Part shown: piece after piece, positions 29,338 through 38,956 of the stretch
How positions within the stretch are numbered: position 1 is the stretch's first letter
Layout: the number at the start of each line of letters is the position of its first letter
From: Hamadaea tsunoensis DSM 44101
GTDB taxonomy: Bacteria > Actinomycetota > Actinomycetes > Mycobacteriales > Micromonosporaceae
Assembly (NCBI RefSeq): GCF_000428945.1
Contig: NZ_AUAX01000024.1
Coordinates: forward strand, 62,001-126,000
DNA: 64,000 nucleotides
Direction of reading: 5' to 3'
Position numbers and translations under genes: made by a program
The notes under the pieces: generated by a model
Told to the model about the DNA's origin: nothing
Seen by the model: only the letters and a program-made list of their open reading frames with translations
Databases searched by the model: none

Positions 29338-30602
29338 CCACTGAGAACATCGCCCGTACGCCGGACACCGCGCCGGTCGTCGAGGCCCCCGAGCGCCGCA
29401 ACGCCGTGCTCGACTACGCCGCCAACTACTGGCGCAAGGTGGCCGGCGGCGACATGGGCGCGCTGCCGGCGGTCGGCGGGCTGATCGTGCTGTGCACGTT
29501 CTTCGCCATCGCGCGGCCGTCCTTCCTGACGCCGATCAACATCGCGAACCTGCTCCAGCAGAGCGCGCCGATGATCGCGATCGGCATGGGCCTGGTCTTC
29601 GTCCTGCTGCTCGGCGAGATCGACCTCAGCGCCGGCTTCACGTCGGGCGTCTGCGCCGCGGTACTGGCCATCCTGCTCACCAACGAAGGCTGGCCCTGGT
29701 ACGCCGGCGTCGGCATCGCGATCGTCGTCGGCGTCGCGATCGGCCTGCTGCTCGGCTTCCTGGTCGCGAAGGTCCGCATCCCCTCGTTCGTGGTGACCCT
29801 GGCGGCGTTCCTCGCCTTCCAGGGCGTCGTGCTGAAGCTCCTCAAAGAGGGCACGAACATCTCGATCCGCGACAGCCAGTCGGTCATCATCTCGATCGAG
29901 AACGGCTACCTGAGCCCGCTGCTCGGCTGGGCCTTCGCGGCGCTGGTCGTGGCCGTGTTCGCGGCCGTCGAGCTGGTGAAGGTCTACAAGCGACGCTCGC
30001 GCGGCCTGCCGCACGCGCCGTTCGCGGTGGTCGCGCTGAAGATCGTCGGCCTGGCCGCGCTGCTCGCGGTGTTCGTCACGATCCTGAACGAGGAGCGCAG
30101 CCGCAACCCGCTGCTGTTCGGCTCGAACAAGGGCATGCCGATCGTCGTCGTGATCATCGCGGTCCTGCTGGTGCTGTGGACGCTCATCCTGCGCCGCACC
30201 CCCTTCGGCCGGCACATCTACGCCGTCGGCGGCAACGTCGAGGCGGCCCGCCGCGCCGGCATCCGGGTCGACCGGATCCGCATCTCCGCGTTCGTCATCT
30301 GCTCCAGCATGGCGGCCATCGGCGGCATCATCGCCGCGAGCCAGGCCCGCTCCGTGGACCCCAACACCGGTGGTTCCAATGTGCTCCTGTACGCGGTCGG
30401 CGCCGCCGTCATCGGCGGGACGAGCCTCTTCGGCGGCCGGGGCCGTGTCGTGGACCCGGTCCTCGGCGGTACCGTCGTCGCGGTGATCGTCAACGGTCTG
30501 GGCCTCATGGGGCAGCAGTCGTGGGTCAAGTACGTTTTCACCGGTTCGGTACTGCTGCTGGCGGCGGGCGTGGACGCCTTGCTGCGCAAGCGTACGAACT
30601 GA
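29334..30602 (+). CDS. Sugar ABC transporter permease (BPD_transp_2, XylH-like)
   Basis: This 422-residue membrane protein has about ten hydrophobic segments. The family motifs LLLGEIDLSAGFTSGVCAAV, FVVTLAAFLAFQGV, FGRHIYAVGGNVEAARRAGI and VGAAVIGGTSLFGGRGRVVDPVLGG are typical of the ribose/xylose permease family. Its longer middle region (about 200-290) contains two extra helices, as in XylH. It is coupled by ATGA to the ATPase and probably dimerises in the cytoplasmic membrane. Confidence 0.95.
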   Translation: MTTENIARTPDTAPVVEAPERRNAVLDYAANYWRKVAGGDMGALPAVGGLIVLCTFFAIARPSFLTPINIANLLQQSAPMIAIGMGLVFVLLLGEIDLSAGFTSGVCAAVLAILLTNEGWPWYAGVGIAIVVGVAIGLLLGFLVAKVRIPSFVVTLAAFLAFQGVVLKLLKEGTNISIRDSQSVIISIENGYLSPLLGWAFAALVVAVFAAVELVKVYKRRSRGLPHAPFAVVALKIVGLAALLAVFVTILNEERSRNPLLFGSNKGMPIVVVIIAVLLVLWTLILRRTPFGRHIYAVGGNVEAARRAGIRVDRIRISAFVICSSMAAIGGIIAASQARSVDPNTGGSNVLLYAVGAAVIGGTSLFGGRGRVVDPVLGGTVVAVIVNGLGLMGQQSWVKYVFTGSVLLLAAGVDALLRKRTN

Positions 30603-30642
30603 GGAAGCGCACGGACGAACGGGCTGCGGGGAGAGGAAGCTG

Positions 30643-31809
30643 ATGCGGGCGGGGCCGAGCCAGGAGGAGATCCGGCGGCAGAATCTGGGTGCGTTGCTGC
30701 GCCTGGTGCACATGCGCGGCCAGATCTCGCGGGCGGAGCTCACCTCCGAGCTCGGTCTCAACCGCTCCACCATCGGCGCGCTCACGTCCGATCTCACCGC
30801 CACCGGCCTGGTCTCCGAGGAGGCTCCTCGCGAGACCGGCCGGGCCGGCCGTCCTTCGCTCGTGGTACGCGCTTCGTCCGAACAGGTCTACGTGTACGCG
30901 GCGAACATCGGCGTCGACCGGATCACGGCCGCCCGGGTGGGACTCGGCGGCGTGATCCTGGACCGGCGCGAGTCGACCCGGCCGAGCGGTGACGTGGTAC
31001 CGCCGCTGCGGAGCTTCATCCAGTCCATGGAATCCAAGGTGGACACCGATGCCCGCTGCTTCGGCGCGGGCATCTCCGTGTGCGGGCTGGTCCGCCGCGA
31101 GGACGGCATGGTACGCCTCGGTCCGCATCTCGGCTGGCTGGACCAGCCGGTCGGCATCGCCCTGCAGGAAGAACTGCCGGACCTGCTGCCGAGCGTGGTC
31201 GTCGGCAACGTCGCGGACCTCTCCGCGCTGGCCGAGCACACCCGCGGCGCGGGCGTCGACTGCTCGAACATCATCTACGTGTACAGCGACGTCGGCATCG
31301 GCGCCGGGATCATCGCCGGCGGCCGGCGCGTGACCGGGCACGGCGGCTACGGCGGCGAGGTGGGCCACATGGTGGTGCACCCGAACGGCCGGCCCTGCGG
31401 CTGCGGCTCGCGCGGCTGCTGGGAGACCGAGGTCGGCGAGGAGGCGCTGCTCCGCCTGTCCGGGCGTACCGGGCAGAGCGGGCGGGAAGCCGTCCTCGCC
31501 GTAGTCGACGCGGCCGTCCGCGGTGACGCGGAGGCCCAGGCGGCCGTGCGGCACGTCGGCGACTGGCTCGGATTCGGCGTCGCCAACCTCGTCAACATCT
31601 TCAACCCGGAACTCGTCATCTTCGGCGGCACGCTCCGCGACGTCTACCTGGCCGCCGCCGCGCAGGTCCGCAGCCGGCTGAACCACAACGCGCTGGCCGC
31701 CTGCCGCGAGCACGTCCGCCTGCGTACACCGCAGCTCGGCGACGACGCGCCGCTGCTCGGAGCCGCCGAACTCGCCTTCGAGCAGCTCCTCGCCGACCCC
31801 TTGGGCTGA
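30643..31809 (+). CDS. ROK-family transcriptional repressor (XylR/NagC-like)
   Basis: This 388-residue protein has an N-terminal winged HTH (QISRAELTSELGLNRSTIGALTSDLTATGLVSE, about 27-60) followed by a ROK sugar-kinase-like domain. VYSDVGIGAGIIAGGRRVTGHGGYGGEVGHM and the zinc cysteine motif CGCGSRGCWETE near residue 251 are diagnostic. The full HTH makes it a regulator, not a kinase. It follows the sugar importer genes by 40 bases and probably represses them, with the dyads at 26950-27021 as candidate sites. A composite repeat follows 22 bases after the stop. Confidence 0.93.
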   Translation: MRAGPSQEEIRRQNLGALLRLVHMRGQISRAELTSELGLNRSTIGALTSDLTATGLVSEEAPRETGRAGRPSLVVRASSEQVYVYAANIGVDRITAARVGLGGVILDRRESTRPSGDVVPPLRSFIQSMESKVDTDARCFGAGISVCGLVRREDGMVRLGPHLGWLDQPVGIALQEELPDLLPSVVVGNVADLSALAEHTRGAGVDCSNIIYVYSDVGIGAGIIAGGRRVTGHGGYGGEVGHMVVHPNGRPCGCGSRGCWETEVGEEALLRLSGRTGQSGREAVLAVVDAAVRGDAEAQAAVRHVGDWLGFGVANLVNIFNPELVIFGGTLRDVYLAAAAQVRSRLNHNALAACREHVRLRTPQLGDDAPLLGAAELAFEQLLADPLG

Positions 31810-31831
31810 ATTCAAGATCTTTATAAGCATC

Positions 31832-32062
31832 TTGTCCCGGGTTCGTCGATCTCGCCTCCGCTCCTCCCGCGGGAGACCGTTGCGCCCCTATCGCTGCGCT
31901 CCGGGGACTCCACTGCCAGCACGGTGGGGCGACGCATCCTTCACCGCGGTCCGGTCACGGTTTCGCCCGTTCGCCCGTTCGCCCGGTCGATCCCGGCTTT
32001 TGTCGCGACTGTCCAATATGTGTATCGGTGGACAGCCGCGACAAAGACCGCGACAAAAGGCC
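31832..32062. repeat. Composite intergenic repeat, copy A
   Basis: A 73-bp core (31832-31904) matches 62839-62911 at 64 of 73 positions without gaps. It contains the 12-bp palindrome CTCCCGCGGGAG. About 90 bases later comes a hairpin block. A left arm, CTTTTGTCGCG (31997-32007), continues into CTGTCCA. It can pair either with TGGACAG...CGCGACA (32029-32043) or with CGCGACAAAAG (32049-32059), so one left arm faces two right arms. The block ends AAGGCC. No gene lies in 31810-32072. Confidence 0.75.
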
Positions 32063-32072
32063 TTGAAGAGAA

Positions 32073-33869
32073 CTATCTCGTCTGTTCGAGCCATGAAGCA
32101 TAGAGGCGGGCGTAGATGGAGTCGGGGTCGCGGACCAGTTCGTCGTGCGGTCCGCGTTGGACGACGACCCCCTTGTCCACCACGATCACCTCGTCGGCCG
32201 CCTGGGCCGTGGACAGCCGGTGCGCGATGGCGACCGTCGTGCGGCCGCGGGTCACCGCGTCGAGCGTGTGCTGGAGGCGTACCTCGGTGGCGGGGTCGAC
32301 GGCCGAGGTGGCCTCGTCCAGCACCAGCAGGTCCGGATCGGCGACGTACGCCCGCGCCAGCGCGACGAGCTGCCGTTCGCCGACGCTGAGCGCCTCGCCC
32401 CGCTCCCCCACCGGCGTGTGCAGGCCGGCCGGCATCCCGGCCAGCCAGTCGGCGAGGCCGAGGTCGGTGAACGCCTGCTGGAGCTCGTCGTCGGTCAGCA
32501 GCGGGCGGGCGAAGCGTACGTTGGCCGCGATCGTGTCGTCGAACAGGAACCCGTCCTGCGGCACCATCACGACGTGGGAGCGCAGCGACTCGAAGCGTAC
32601 GGTCGCGAGGTCCACTCCGGACAGCAGGACGCGGCCCTCGCTCGGGTCCATCAGGCGGGTGAGCAGCTTCGCGAACGTGGTCTTGCCCGAGCCGGTCTCG
32701 CCGACGACGGCCACCTTCGTCTTCGCCGGGATCTCCAGGTGCACGTCGTGCAGCACACGCGGCCCGCCCGGGTAGTTGAAGCTCACGTGCTCGAAGGTCA
32801 GGTCGAGCGCGCCGCCGGGCAGGTCCACGCCCTCGTGCGCCGGGTCGGCCACGTCGGGCTGCTCGTCGAGCACGTCGAGCACGCGACGCCAGCCCGACAC
32901 GGCGTTCTGCGCCTCGTTGAGCACCTCGGTCGCGATCTGCACCGGCTGGATGAACAGGGTCACCAGGAACAGGAACGCGATCAGCTCGCCCAGCTCCAGC
33001 TGCCGGTCCACCCCGAGCAGCACACCCACCACGATCACCGCGGACAGCGCCAGGCCCGCCGCCAGCTCGCCGGTGGAGAAGCTCGTGACGCTCATCCGCA
33101 GGGCCCGGCGCTGCGCCTTCTGGTAGCTGCCGATCGTGTCGTCCAACTTGGCCTGCGTACGCTCACCCACGCCGTACGCGCGGATGACGGCGGAGCCGAC
33201 GACGGCCTCGGAGACGGCCCCGTAGAGGAAGCCGACCCGCTTGCGCACCTCGCCGTACAGGACGGACAGCATCGGCTGGAACTTCTTGATCAGCACGGCC
33301 GACGGCACGAACGCCAGCAGCACGACCAGGGTCAGCTTCCACGAGTAGTACGCCATGACGGCCGTGGTCACCAGGATCTGGCCGGAGTTGACGAGCAGGA
33401 TCACGCCGCCCCACTGGAGGAACTGCGTGATCGAGTCCACATCGGACGTCACCCGCGAGACGAGTACGCCGCGCCGCTGCGTCTGCTGGTGCAGCATCGA
33501 CAGGTCGTGGATGTGCCGGAAGGTGCGTACGCGCAACGTCGCCAGGGCCGTCTCGGTGACCGTGAACAGCCGCCGCATCATGAGGTAGCCGCAGGCCGTC
33601 GTGACGACCAGGATGGCGACGGTGATCGTCGCGCCGAGCGCGATCCGCCGCAGGTCCGGGCCGCCCTCGGCCTGGATGCCGTCGTCGATGCCCTGCTGGA
33701 TGGCGATCGGCACGGCGACCCGGCCGACCATGGACAGGATGGCCAGCACCAGCGTGCCGAGCAACCCGGTACGCAGCTCCGGCGAGAGCGCGAGACCCCG
33801 GCGCAGGGTCTGCCAGGTGCCCTGAGGGGCCGTGGTGACGGCGCCGGCCGTGCTGTCGGCCGTGCTCAT
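32073..33869 (-). CDS. ABC exporter half-transporter, catalytically canonical partner
   Basis: This 598-residue type I exporter has a six-helix membrane domain (about 30-320) and a nucleotide-binding domain (about 360-590). The NBD has Walker A GETGSGKTT near 393, signature LSVGERQLVALARAY, Walker B LLVLDEATSAVDP with the catalytic Glu near 515 and switch His in IAHRLST. Its start overlaps the stop of the upstream ABC gene by ATGA, so the two form a heterodimer. The substrate is unknown; this arrangement is common for multidrug or lipid export. Confidence 0.94.
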   Translation of the reverse strand: MSTADSTAGAVTTAPQGTWQTLRRGLALSPELRTGLLGTLVLAILSMVGRVAVPIAIQQGIDDGIQAEGGPDLRRIALGATITVAILVVTTACGYLMMRRLFTVTETALATLRVRTFRHIHDLSMLHQQTQRRGVLVSRVTSDVDSITQFLQWGGVILLVNSGQILVTTAVMAYYSWKLTLVVLLAFVPSAVLIKKFQPMLSVLYGEVRKRVGFLYGAVSEAVVGSAVIRAYGVGERTQAKLDDTIGSYQKAQRRALRMSVTSFSTGELAAGLALSAVIVVGVLLGVDRQLELGELIAFLFLVTLFIQPVQIATEVLNEAQNAVSGWRRVLDVLDEQPDVADPAHEGVDLPGGALDLTFEHVSFNYPGGPRVLHDVHLEIPAKTKVAVVGETGSGKTTFAKLLTRLMDPSEGRVLLSGVDLATVRFESLRSHVVMVPQDGFLFDDTIAANVRFARPLLTDDELQQAFTDLGLADWLAGMPAGLHTPVGERGEALSVGERQLVALARAYVADPDLLVLDEATSAVDPATEVRLQHTLDAVTRGRTTVAIAHRLSTAQAADEVIVVDKGVVVQRGPHDELVRDPDSIYARLYASWLEQTR

Positions 33870-36013
33870 CGGGAAACCTCCAGCAGTTCGTCGGGGCCGT
33901 CGGCCACGGCTGTGTCCGTCTCCACAGCTGTGTCTTCCACGGCTGTGTCTTCCAGGGCTGTGTCTTCCAGGGCTGTGTCCGTCTCGTAGTCGTGCTCGCG
34001 TTCCCGCTCCGCCTCCGCCTTCTCGTACGCGGTCACGAGGTTCGCGTACCCGGGAATGGTGTCGAGCAGGTGCTGGTGCGGGCCGTGCGCGACGACGCGG
34101 CCGCGCTCGAGGTAGACGACCTCGTCGGCGAGGGCGATGGTCGCGCGGCGGTACGCGACGACCAGGATCGTCGCCCCCTTGCCCGAAGCGGTGTCGCGCA
34201 GCGAGCGGAGGATGGCGGCCTCCACGCGGGGGTCGACGGCGCTGGTGGCGTCGTCGAGGATGAGCAGCCGCGGCCCGCCGGCGAGCGCGCGGGCCAGGAC
34301 GAGGCGCTGGCGCTGGCCGCCGGAGAGCGTGGTGCCGCGCTCGCCGAGTTCGGTGTCGAGCTGCTGCGGCAGGCGCTCGACGAACGGCCGCACCTGGGCG
34401 GTGCCCAGCGCCGCCCAGACGTCCTCGTCCGAGATCGCCCCGCTGCCGCCGGCCGCGGAGCGGTCCAGGGTGACGTTGGCGCGGACGCTGTCGTCGAAGG
34501 CGAACGAGAGCTGCGGCACGAGCGCGACCGTCCGGGCCAGGTCGGCGGCCGACAGCTCCGTCGCGGGTACGCCGCCGATCCGGACGGTGCCGCCGCCGCT
34601 GCCACTGCCGCCTGTGCCGGTGCCGCTGCCGGTGCCGCTGCCGTTCTCGGCGCAGGTGGGGTCGAGCAGGCGGGCGGCCAGCGTGGCGATCGTGGACTTC
34701 CCGGAACCGGTCGGGCCGACGAGGGCGACCGTCTTGCCGGCCGGCACGGTGAAGGTCACGTCGCGCAGCACCGGCTCCCCCTCCCCGTACGCGAACTCGA
34801 CTCCGTCGAACTCGAGGTCGACCGGGCCGGTGCCGGGGACGTCGCGGGTGCCGTAGGCCATCTCGCCGGTCGCGGTCAGGACGCGTTGCACCCGGTCCCA
34901 GCCGGCCACCGAGCGGGGCAGCTCGCCCAGGACCCAGCCGATCGCGCGTACCGGGAAGGCCATCACGGTGAACAGGAGGGTGACCGAGACGAGCTCCTCG
35001 AGCCCGATGGCGCCGGCCTGGAGCCGCCACGCGCCGGCCACCAGCACGGCGAGCGTGCCGAGGCTGGGCAGGCTGTCCAGGGACGGGTCGAAGATGCCGC
35101 GCAGCCGCCCGACGCGGATGAGGGCGTCGCGCAGCTCGCCGGTCTTGGCCGCGAAGCGGTCGGTCTCGGCCTGCTCGCGGCCCATGGTCTTGACGACGAG
35201 GGCGCCGTCGAAGCTCTCGTGCGCGATGGTGCTGACCGCCGCGCGCAGCGCCTGCGCCTTGGCCTGGCGCGGGGCCATCCGGCGCGAGTAGACGACGTTC
35301 AGCGCGAACAGGCACGGGAAGACGCCCAGGCCGACCAGCGCGAGTACCCAGTCGGTGGTGAACAGGACGCCCACCGCGACGACCATCATCACGATGCTGC
35401 CGATGGCGAACGGCAGCGGCGCGATCGGCCACCAGGTGGCCTCGACGTCGGAGTTGGCGTTGGACAGCAGCGAACCGGTGGAGTGCTGCGCGTGCCACGA
35501 CGGCGGCAGCTCCATGTAGCGGCGGGTCACCCGCTGCCGGTAGATCGCCTGCAGCTTGAACTGCATGAAGCCGGAGCCGAGCCGGCGGCCGAAGATGCCG
35601 AGCACCTTCAGGGCGCTCAGGCCGAGGATCACGCCCGCGCCGAGCAGCAGCGCGCCCAGCTTGTACCGGTGGTCGGCGAACGCCGGCTCGACGACCTTCC
35701 CCACGACCGCCCCGGTCACGTACGCCGTCCCGATCGTCAGCAGGCCGAACACGATGCTGCCGGCGGTCGCCACCGCGAAGATCCTCGGTTGCTCCCGGAT
35801 GCCGACGCCGAGAACCCGCAGGCCGCGGCCGATGACATCCCGGCCGGTGATCTCCGCCGCCGGGTTCTTCGGTGCCGTGTCTCTTACTGCCGTGTCTTTC
35901 GGTGCCGTGCCTCTTACTGCTGTGCCTCTTACTGCTGTGTCTTTCGCTGCTGTGACTTTCGCTGCTGTGTCTTTCGCTGCCGTGTTCCGCGCTTCGGTTC
36001 TTTCGTCCGCCAC
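33866..36013 (-). CDS. ABC exporter half-transporter with degenerate ATPase site and repeat tails
   Basis: This 715-residue ABC exporter partner has a membrane domain at about 75-380 and an NBD at about 410-650. The NBD has Walker A GPTGSGKST and signature LSGGQRQRLVLARAL. However, Walker B reads LLILDDATSAVDP (Asp for the catalytic Glu), and the switch region reads VVAYRRAT without the expected His. This is the pattern of asymmetric heterodimers with one non-hydrolysing site. Low-complexity segments come from tandem arrays: an N-terminal Thr-Ala-x-Lys-Asp repeat, a Gly-Ser-Gly-Thr insert after Walker A, and a C-terminal Asp-Thr-Ala-x-Glu repeat. Confidence 0.93.
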   Translation of the reverse strand: MADERTEARNTAAKDTAAKVTAAKDTAVRGTAVRGTAPKDTAVRDTAPKNPAAEITGRDVIGRGLRVLGVGIREQPRIFAVATAGSIVFGLLTIGTAYVTGAVVGKVVEPAFADHRYKLGALLLGAGVILGLSALKVLGIFGRRLGSGFMQFKLQAIYRQRVTRRYMELPPSWHAQHSTGSLLSNANSDVEATWWPIAPLPFAIGSIVMMVVAVGVLFTTDWVLALVGLGVFPCLFALNVVYSRRMAPRQAKAQALRAAVSTIAHESFDGALVVKTMGREQAETDRFAAKTGELRDALIRVGRLRGIFDPSLDSLPSLGTLAVLVAGAWRLQAGAIGLEELVSVTLLFTVMAFPVRAIGWVLGELPRSVAGWDRVQRVLTATGEMAYGTRDVPGTGPVDLEFDGVEFAYGEGEPVLRDVTFTVPAGKTVALVGPTGSGKSTIATLAARLLDPTCAENGSGTGSGTGTGGSGSGGGTVRIGGVPATELSAADLARTVALVPQLSFAFDDSVRANVTLDRSAAGGSGAISDEDVWAALGTAQVRPFVERLPQQLDTELGERGTTLSGGQRQRLVLARALAGGPRLLILDDATSAVDPRVEAAILRSLRDTASGKGATILVVAYRRATIALADEVVYLERGRVVAHGPHQHLLDTIPGYANLVTAYEKAEAEREREHDYETDTALEDTALEDTAVEDTAVETDTAVADGPDELLEVSR
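33911..33985. repeat. In-gene tandem array, mostly 15-bp units
   Basis: Units such as GTGTCTTCCAGGGCT repeat at 15-bp spacing (one 18-bp) and encode the Asp-Thr-Ala-x-Glu tail of the ABC protein above. Confidence 0.8.
35867..35986. repeat. In-gene tandem array, eight 15-bp units
   Basis: Eight units based on TCTTACTGCTGTGTC or TTTCGCTGCTGTGTC, all 15 bp, encode the N-terminal Thr-Ala-rich repeats of the same ABC protein, so both ends of this gene carry arrays. Confidence 0.8.
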
Positions 36014-36060
36014 CCGTGCCCGCCCAGCCGTTCGTCGTGTTCCAACAGTCGTCGCTCTGC

Positions 36061-36138
36061 CCGGTCGTCGTTCAGTCCGGTCGTCGTTCAGTCCGGTCGT
36101 CGTTCAGGCCGGTCGTCGCTCAGTCGATCGTCGCTCAG
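36061..36138. repeat. Tandem array, five 16-bp units
   Basis: CCGGTCGTCGTTCAGT repeats with 16-bp spacing upstream of the ABC exporter genes. With 36014-36060 and 36139-36323 it fills the divergent intergenic region, in which I see no further gene. Confidence 0.8.
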
Positions 36139-36323
36139 CCACCCTGTTACTCAGCCGGTAGTCGCGCGTACGCGCTGAGTAAGTTGTGTGCTGGTCGTCC
36201 GTCCTTACCGATGATCCTTACGGGTCATCCTTCACGACCGCCGCCCGGAACCGCCATCGGGTAACGAGTGTGGGTGCGATCACACCCGGCGCACTACGAT
36301 CTGGGGATGACCGGATGCGGAGC

Positions 36324-36953
36324 ATGACCGCGTACGCGCGCGCCGAACGGCTCGCCCTCGCCGACGACCTGGCCACTCTCGGCCCCGACGCGCCCACGCT
36401 GTGCACCGGATGGACGACACGCGACCTCGCGGCGCACATCGTGGTCCGCGAGCGCCGCCCCGACGCGGCCATCGGCATCACCGTCCCGAGGTTCTCCGGG
36501 CGTACGCGCACCGTGCAGGATCGGGTGGCGGCCCGCGCGTACGCAACCATACTCGCCGATGTCCGCAAGCCGCCGGTCTGGAGCATCGTCAGCAATCCCC
36601 TCCTCGACGAGCTCGTCAACGTGAGCGAGATGTTCATCCACCATGAAGACGTCCGGCGGGCCCAGCCGGGTTGGAGCCCGCGGCCGCTCGCGGACGGGCT
36701 GCAGGCCGCGCTGTGGCGCCGGGTACGCACGACCGCCCGGTTCGGCCTGCGCAAACTGGCCGCCACGGTGACCCTCGACGCGGGCGGCCACGGAACCGTG
36801 ACGGTCGGCGGCGGCGGTCCACGCGTGACGGCCGCCGGCGATCCGGGCGAGCTGACGATGTTCTTCAGCGGCCGGCAGGCGTACGCCCGGGTGGAACTGA
36901 CCGGGGACCGTGACATGATCACCCGGCTGTCGGGGGCGAAGCTGGGAGTCTGA
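36324..36953 (+). CDS. TIGR03085-type metal-binding protein (mycothiol-dependent maleylpyruvate isomerase-like)
   Basis: This 209-residue protein begins MTAYARAERLALADDLATLGPDAPTLCTGWTTRDLAAHIVVRERRPDAAIG, the strongly conserved start of the TIGR03085 family. The conserved His in the DLAAHI helix and the MFIHHEDVRRAQ motif would bind a metal in the DinB/MDMPI fold. Family members are thought to be mycothiol- or metal-dependent enzymes; no substrate is known here. The ATG at 36324 is chosen from the family start; 36315 is possible. It stands alone. Confidence 0.85.
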   Translation: MTAYARAERLALADDLATLGPDAPTLCTGWTTRDLAAHIVVRERRPDAAIGITVPRFSGRTRTVQDRVAARAYATILADVRKPPVWSIVSNPLLDELVNVSEMFIHHEDVRRAQPGWSPRPLADGLQAALWRRVRTTARFGLRKLAATVTLDAGGHGTVTVGGGGPRVTAAGDPGELTMFFSGRQAYARVELTGDRDMITRLSGAKLGV

Positions 36954-36978
36954 CGCTCTCGGGGTCCGGTGCGGCCGA

Positions 36979-37000
36979 CGCTCTTGATCGCTCAAGAGCG
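36979..37000. terminator. Perfect short hairpin after the TIGR03085-type gene
   Basis: CGCTCTTGA-TCGC-TCAAGAGCG forms a 9-bp stem 25 bases after the stop codon, without a U-run. It could be a termination or RNA-end hairpin, or a regulator site for the acyl-CoA ligase gene that starts about 90 bases later. Confidence 0.45.
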
Positions 37001-37092
37001 CATCGGCTATGGCCCTGAGAAGAAGTTGCGGCTACTCTTCGGTAACACCAGGGAAACGTGGCCAGGGTCACGTAGTGGAAAGGCAGTGCGGC

Positions 37093-38931
37093 ATGACCAC
37101 GTCTGGAACGAACGCGACTCAGGTTCCCTACCGGTCGATTCCGGAGATGTTCCTGCACAGGGTGGCCGCAACGCCCCACAAGCGGGCCTTCGGCGGGCCG
37201 GCCCCGGACGGCGGGCAGACCTGGCTCACCTGGGCGGAGGTCGGCGAGCAGGCCAAGAACATCGCCGCCGGGCTGACCACGCTGGGCGTCGGCCCCGAGG
37301 ACCGGGTCGGCATCCTCGCCGGTACGCGCGTCGAATGGATCATCGCGGACCTCGGCATCATGTGCGCGGGCGGCGCGACCACGACGGTATACCCGACGAC
37401 CGAGCCCGAGGACGCCTGCTTCATCGTCGCGGACTCCGGCTCGAAGGTGCTCATCGCCGAGAACGCGGCCCAGGCGCGCAAGCTCGCCGCCGCGCCGGTA
37501 CCGGCCGTGACGCACGTCGTGCTCATCGACGGCGCCGCCGACCCGGACGCCACCCCGCCGCAGCTCACCCTGGCCGAGCTGGAGGCCGCGGGCGCCGCGC
37601 TGCGCGCCGAGCAGCCGAACTTCGTCGAGGACGTCGTCGGCCGGATCGAGCCCGAGCACCTGGCCACCCTGATCTACACGTCCGGCACGACCGGCCGCCC
37701 CAAGGGCGTCGAACTGCTGCACCGCGGCTGGGTCTGGGAAGGCGTCGTGCAGGGCGAGGTCGGCGTACTGCTGGCGGAGGATCTGCAGTTCCTCTGGCTG
37801 CCGCTGTCGCACTCCTTCGGCAAGACCCTCATCTGCGGGATCATCCACGTCGGCGTGGAAACCTATGTGGACGGACGTGTCGACAAGATCAGCGAGAACC
37901 TCGGCGTCGTCCGGCCGACCCTCATGGCGGCCGCCCCGCGCATCTTCGAGAAGGTGTACAACCGGGTCGTGACCGGCGTACAGGAGGACGGCGGGGCGAA
38001 GGCCAAGATCTTCGCGTGGGCCGTCGGCGTCGGCAAGGAGAAGGTCGCGCGGGAGCAGGCGGGCAAGTCCGTCGGCGCCGGCCTCGCCGCCAAGTACGCG
38101 ATCGCGAACAAGCTCGTCTTCAGCAAGCTCCAGGCCCGCCTCGGCGGCCGGATCCGCTACCTCGTCTCCGGCTCGGCCCCGCTCTCGGTCCCGATCGCGG
38201 AGTTCTTCGCGGCCGCCGGACTGCCGATCTCGGAAGGCTACGGCCTCACCGAGTCGAGCGCGGGCAACTGCGTCAACCGCCCCGGCGAACTGCGTATCGG
38301 CACGGTCGGCCCGGCCCTCGGCGACCTCGAGATCAAAATCGACACCGACGGCGAGGTGCTGCTGCGCGGCGCCCCGATCATGCGCGGCTACCACAACCAG
38401 CCCGAGGAGACGGCCGCCGCGTTCACCGAGGACGGCTACTTCCGCACCGGCGACATCGGCGAACTCGACAACGGCTACCTGAAGATCACGGACCGCAAGA
38501 AGGACCTGGTCAAGACGTCCGGTGGCAAGTACATCGCGCCGAGCCACATCGAAGGCCTGTTCAAGGCGCTGTGCCCGCTCACCTCGCAGGTGATCGTCAT
38601 CGGCCAGGCCCGCAACTACTGCACGATGCTGATCACGCTCGACCCGGACGCCGTCACCGCGCTCGCCGCGAACGGCGCCCTGGAAGGCCGGTCGTACGCG
38701 GAGATCGCCGCGTCCGACCACGTGCGCGGCGTCGTCGAGGCGGCGGTGGCGGAGCTCAACCAGAAGCTCAACCGCTGGGAGACGATCAAGAAGTTCACCG
38801 TCCTGTCCCGCGACCTCACGATCGAGGACGGCGAGGTCACGCCGTCGCTGAAGCTGAAGCGCCGGGTCGTCGAGACCAACTTCAAAACCGAGATCGACGC
38901 GATGTACGCGGGAACCCTGGCCGAGGTCTGA
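37093..38931 (+). CDS. Long-chain fatty-acid-CoA ligase / AMP-forming acyl-CoA synthetase
   Basis: This 612-residue ANL-superfamily enzyme adenylates a fatty acid and transfers it to CoA. The P-loop LIYTSGTTGRPKG is at about 192-204, followed by PLSHSFGKT, SGSAPLS, the adenine motif SEGYGLTESSAG near 380, YFRTGDIGELDNGYLKITDRKKDLVKTSGGKYIAPSHIE (hinge, about 450-485) and a C-terminal SLKLKRR where the catalytic Lys is expected. The ATG at 37093 gives the normal FAA1-like length. No clear operon partner is nearby. Confidence 0.94.
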   Translation: MTTSGTNATQVPYRSIPEMFLHRVAATPHKRAFGGPAPDGGQTWLTWAEVGEQAKNIAAGLTTLGVGPEDRVGILAGTRVEWIIADLGIMCAGGATTTVYPTTEPEDACFIVADSGSKVLIAENAAQARKLAAAPVPAVTHVVLIDGAADPDATPPQLTLAELEAAGAALRAEQPNFVEDVVGRIEPEHLATLIYTSGTTGRPKGVELLHRGWVWEGVVQGEVGVLLAEDLQFLWLPLSHSFGKTLICGIIHVGVETYVDGRVDKISENLGVVRPTLMAAAPRIFEKVYNRVVTGVQEDGGAKAKIFAWAVGVGKEKVAREQAGKSVGAGLAAKYAIANKLVFSKLQARLGGRIRYLVSGSAPLSVPIAEFFAAAGLPISEGYGLTESSAGNCVNRPGELRIGTVGPALGDLEIKIDTDGEVLLRGAPIMRGYHNQPEETAAAFTEDGYFRTGDIGELDNGYLKITDRKKDLVKTSGGKYIAPSHIEGLFKALCPLTSQVIVIGQARNYCTMLITLDPDAVTALAANGALEGRSYAEIAASDHVRGVVEAAVAELNQKLNRWETIKKFTVLSRDLTIEDGEVTPSLKLKRRVVETNFKTEIDAMYAGTLAEV

Positions 38932-38956
38932 CGTCTCCCTGACTCGTCAGCGGTAG

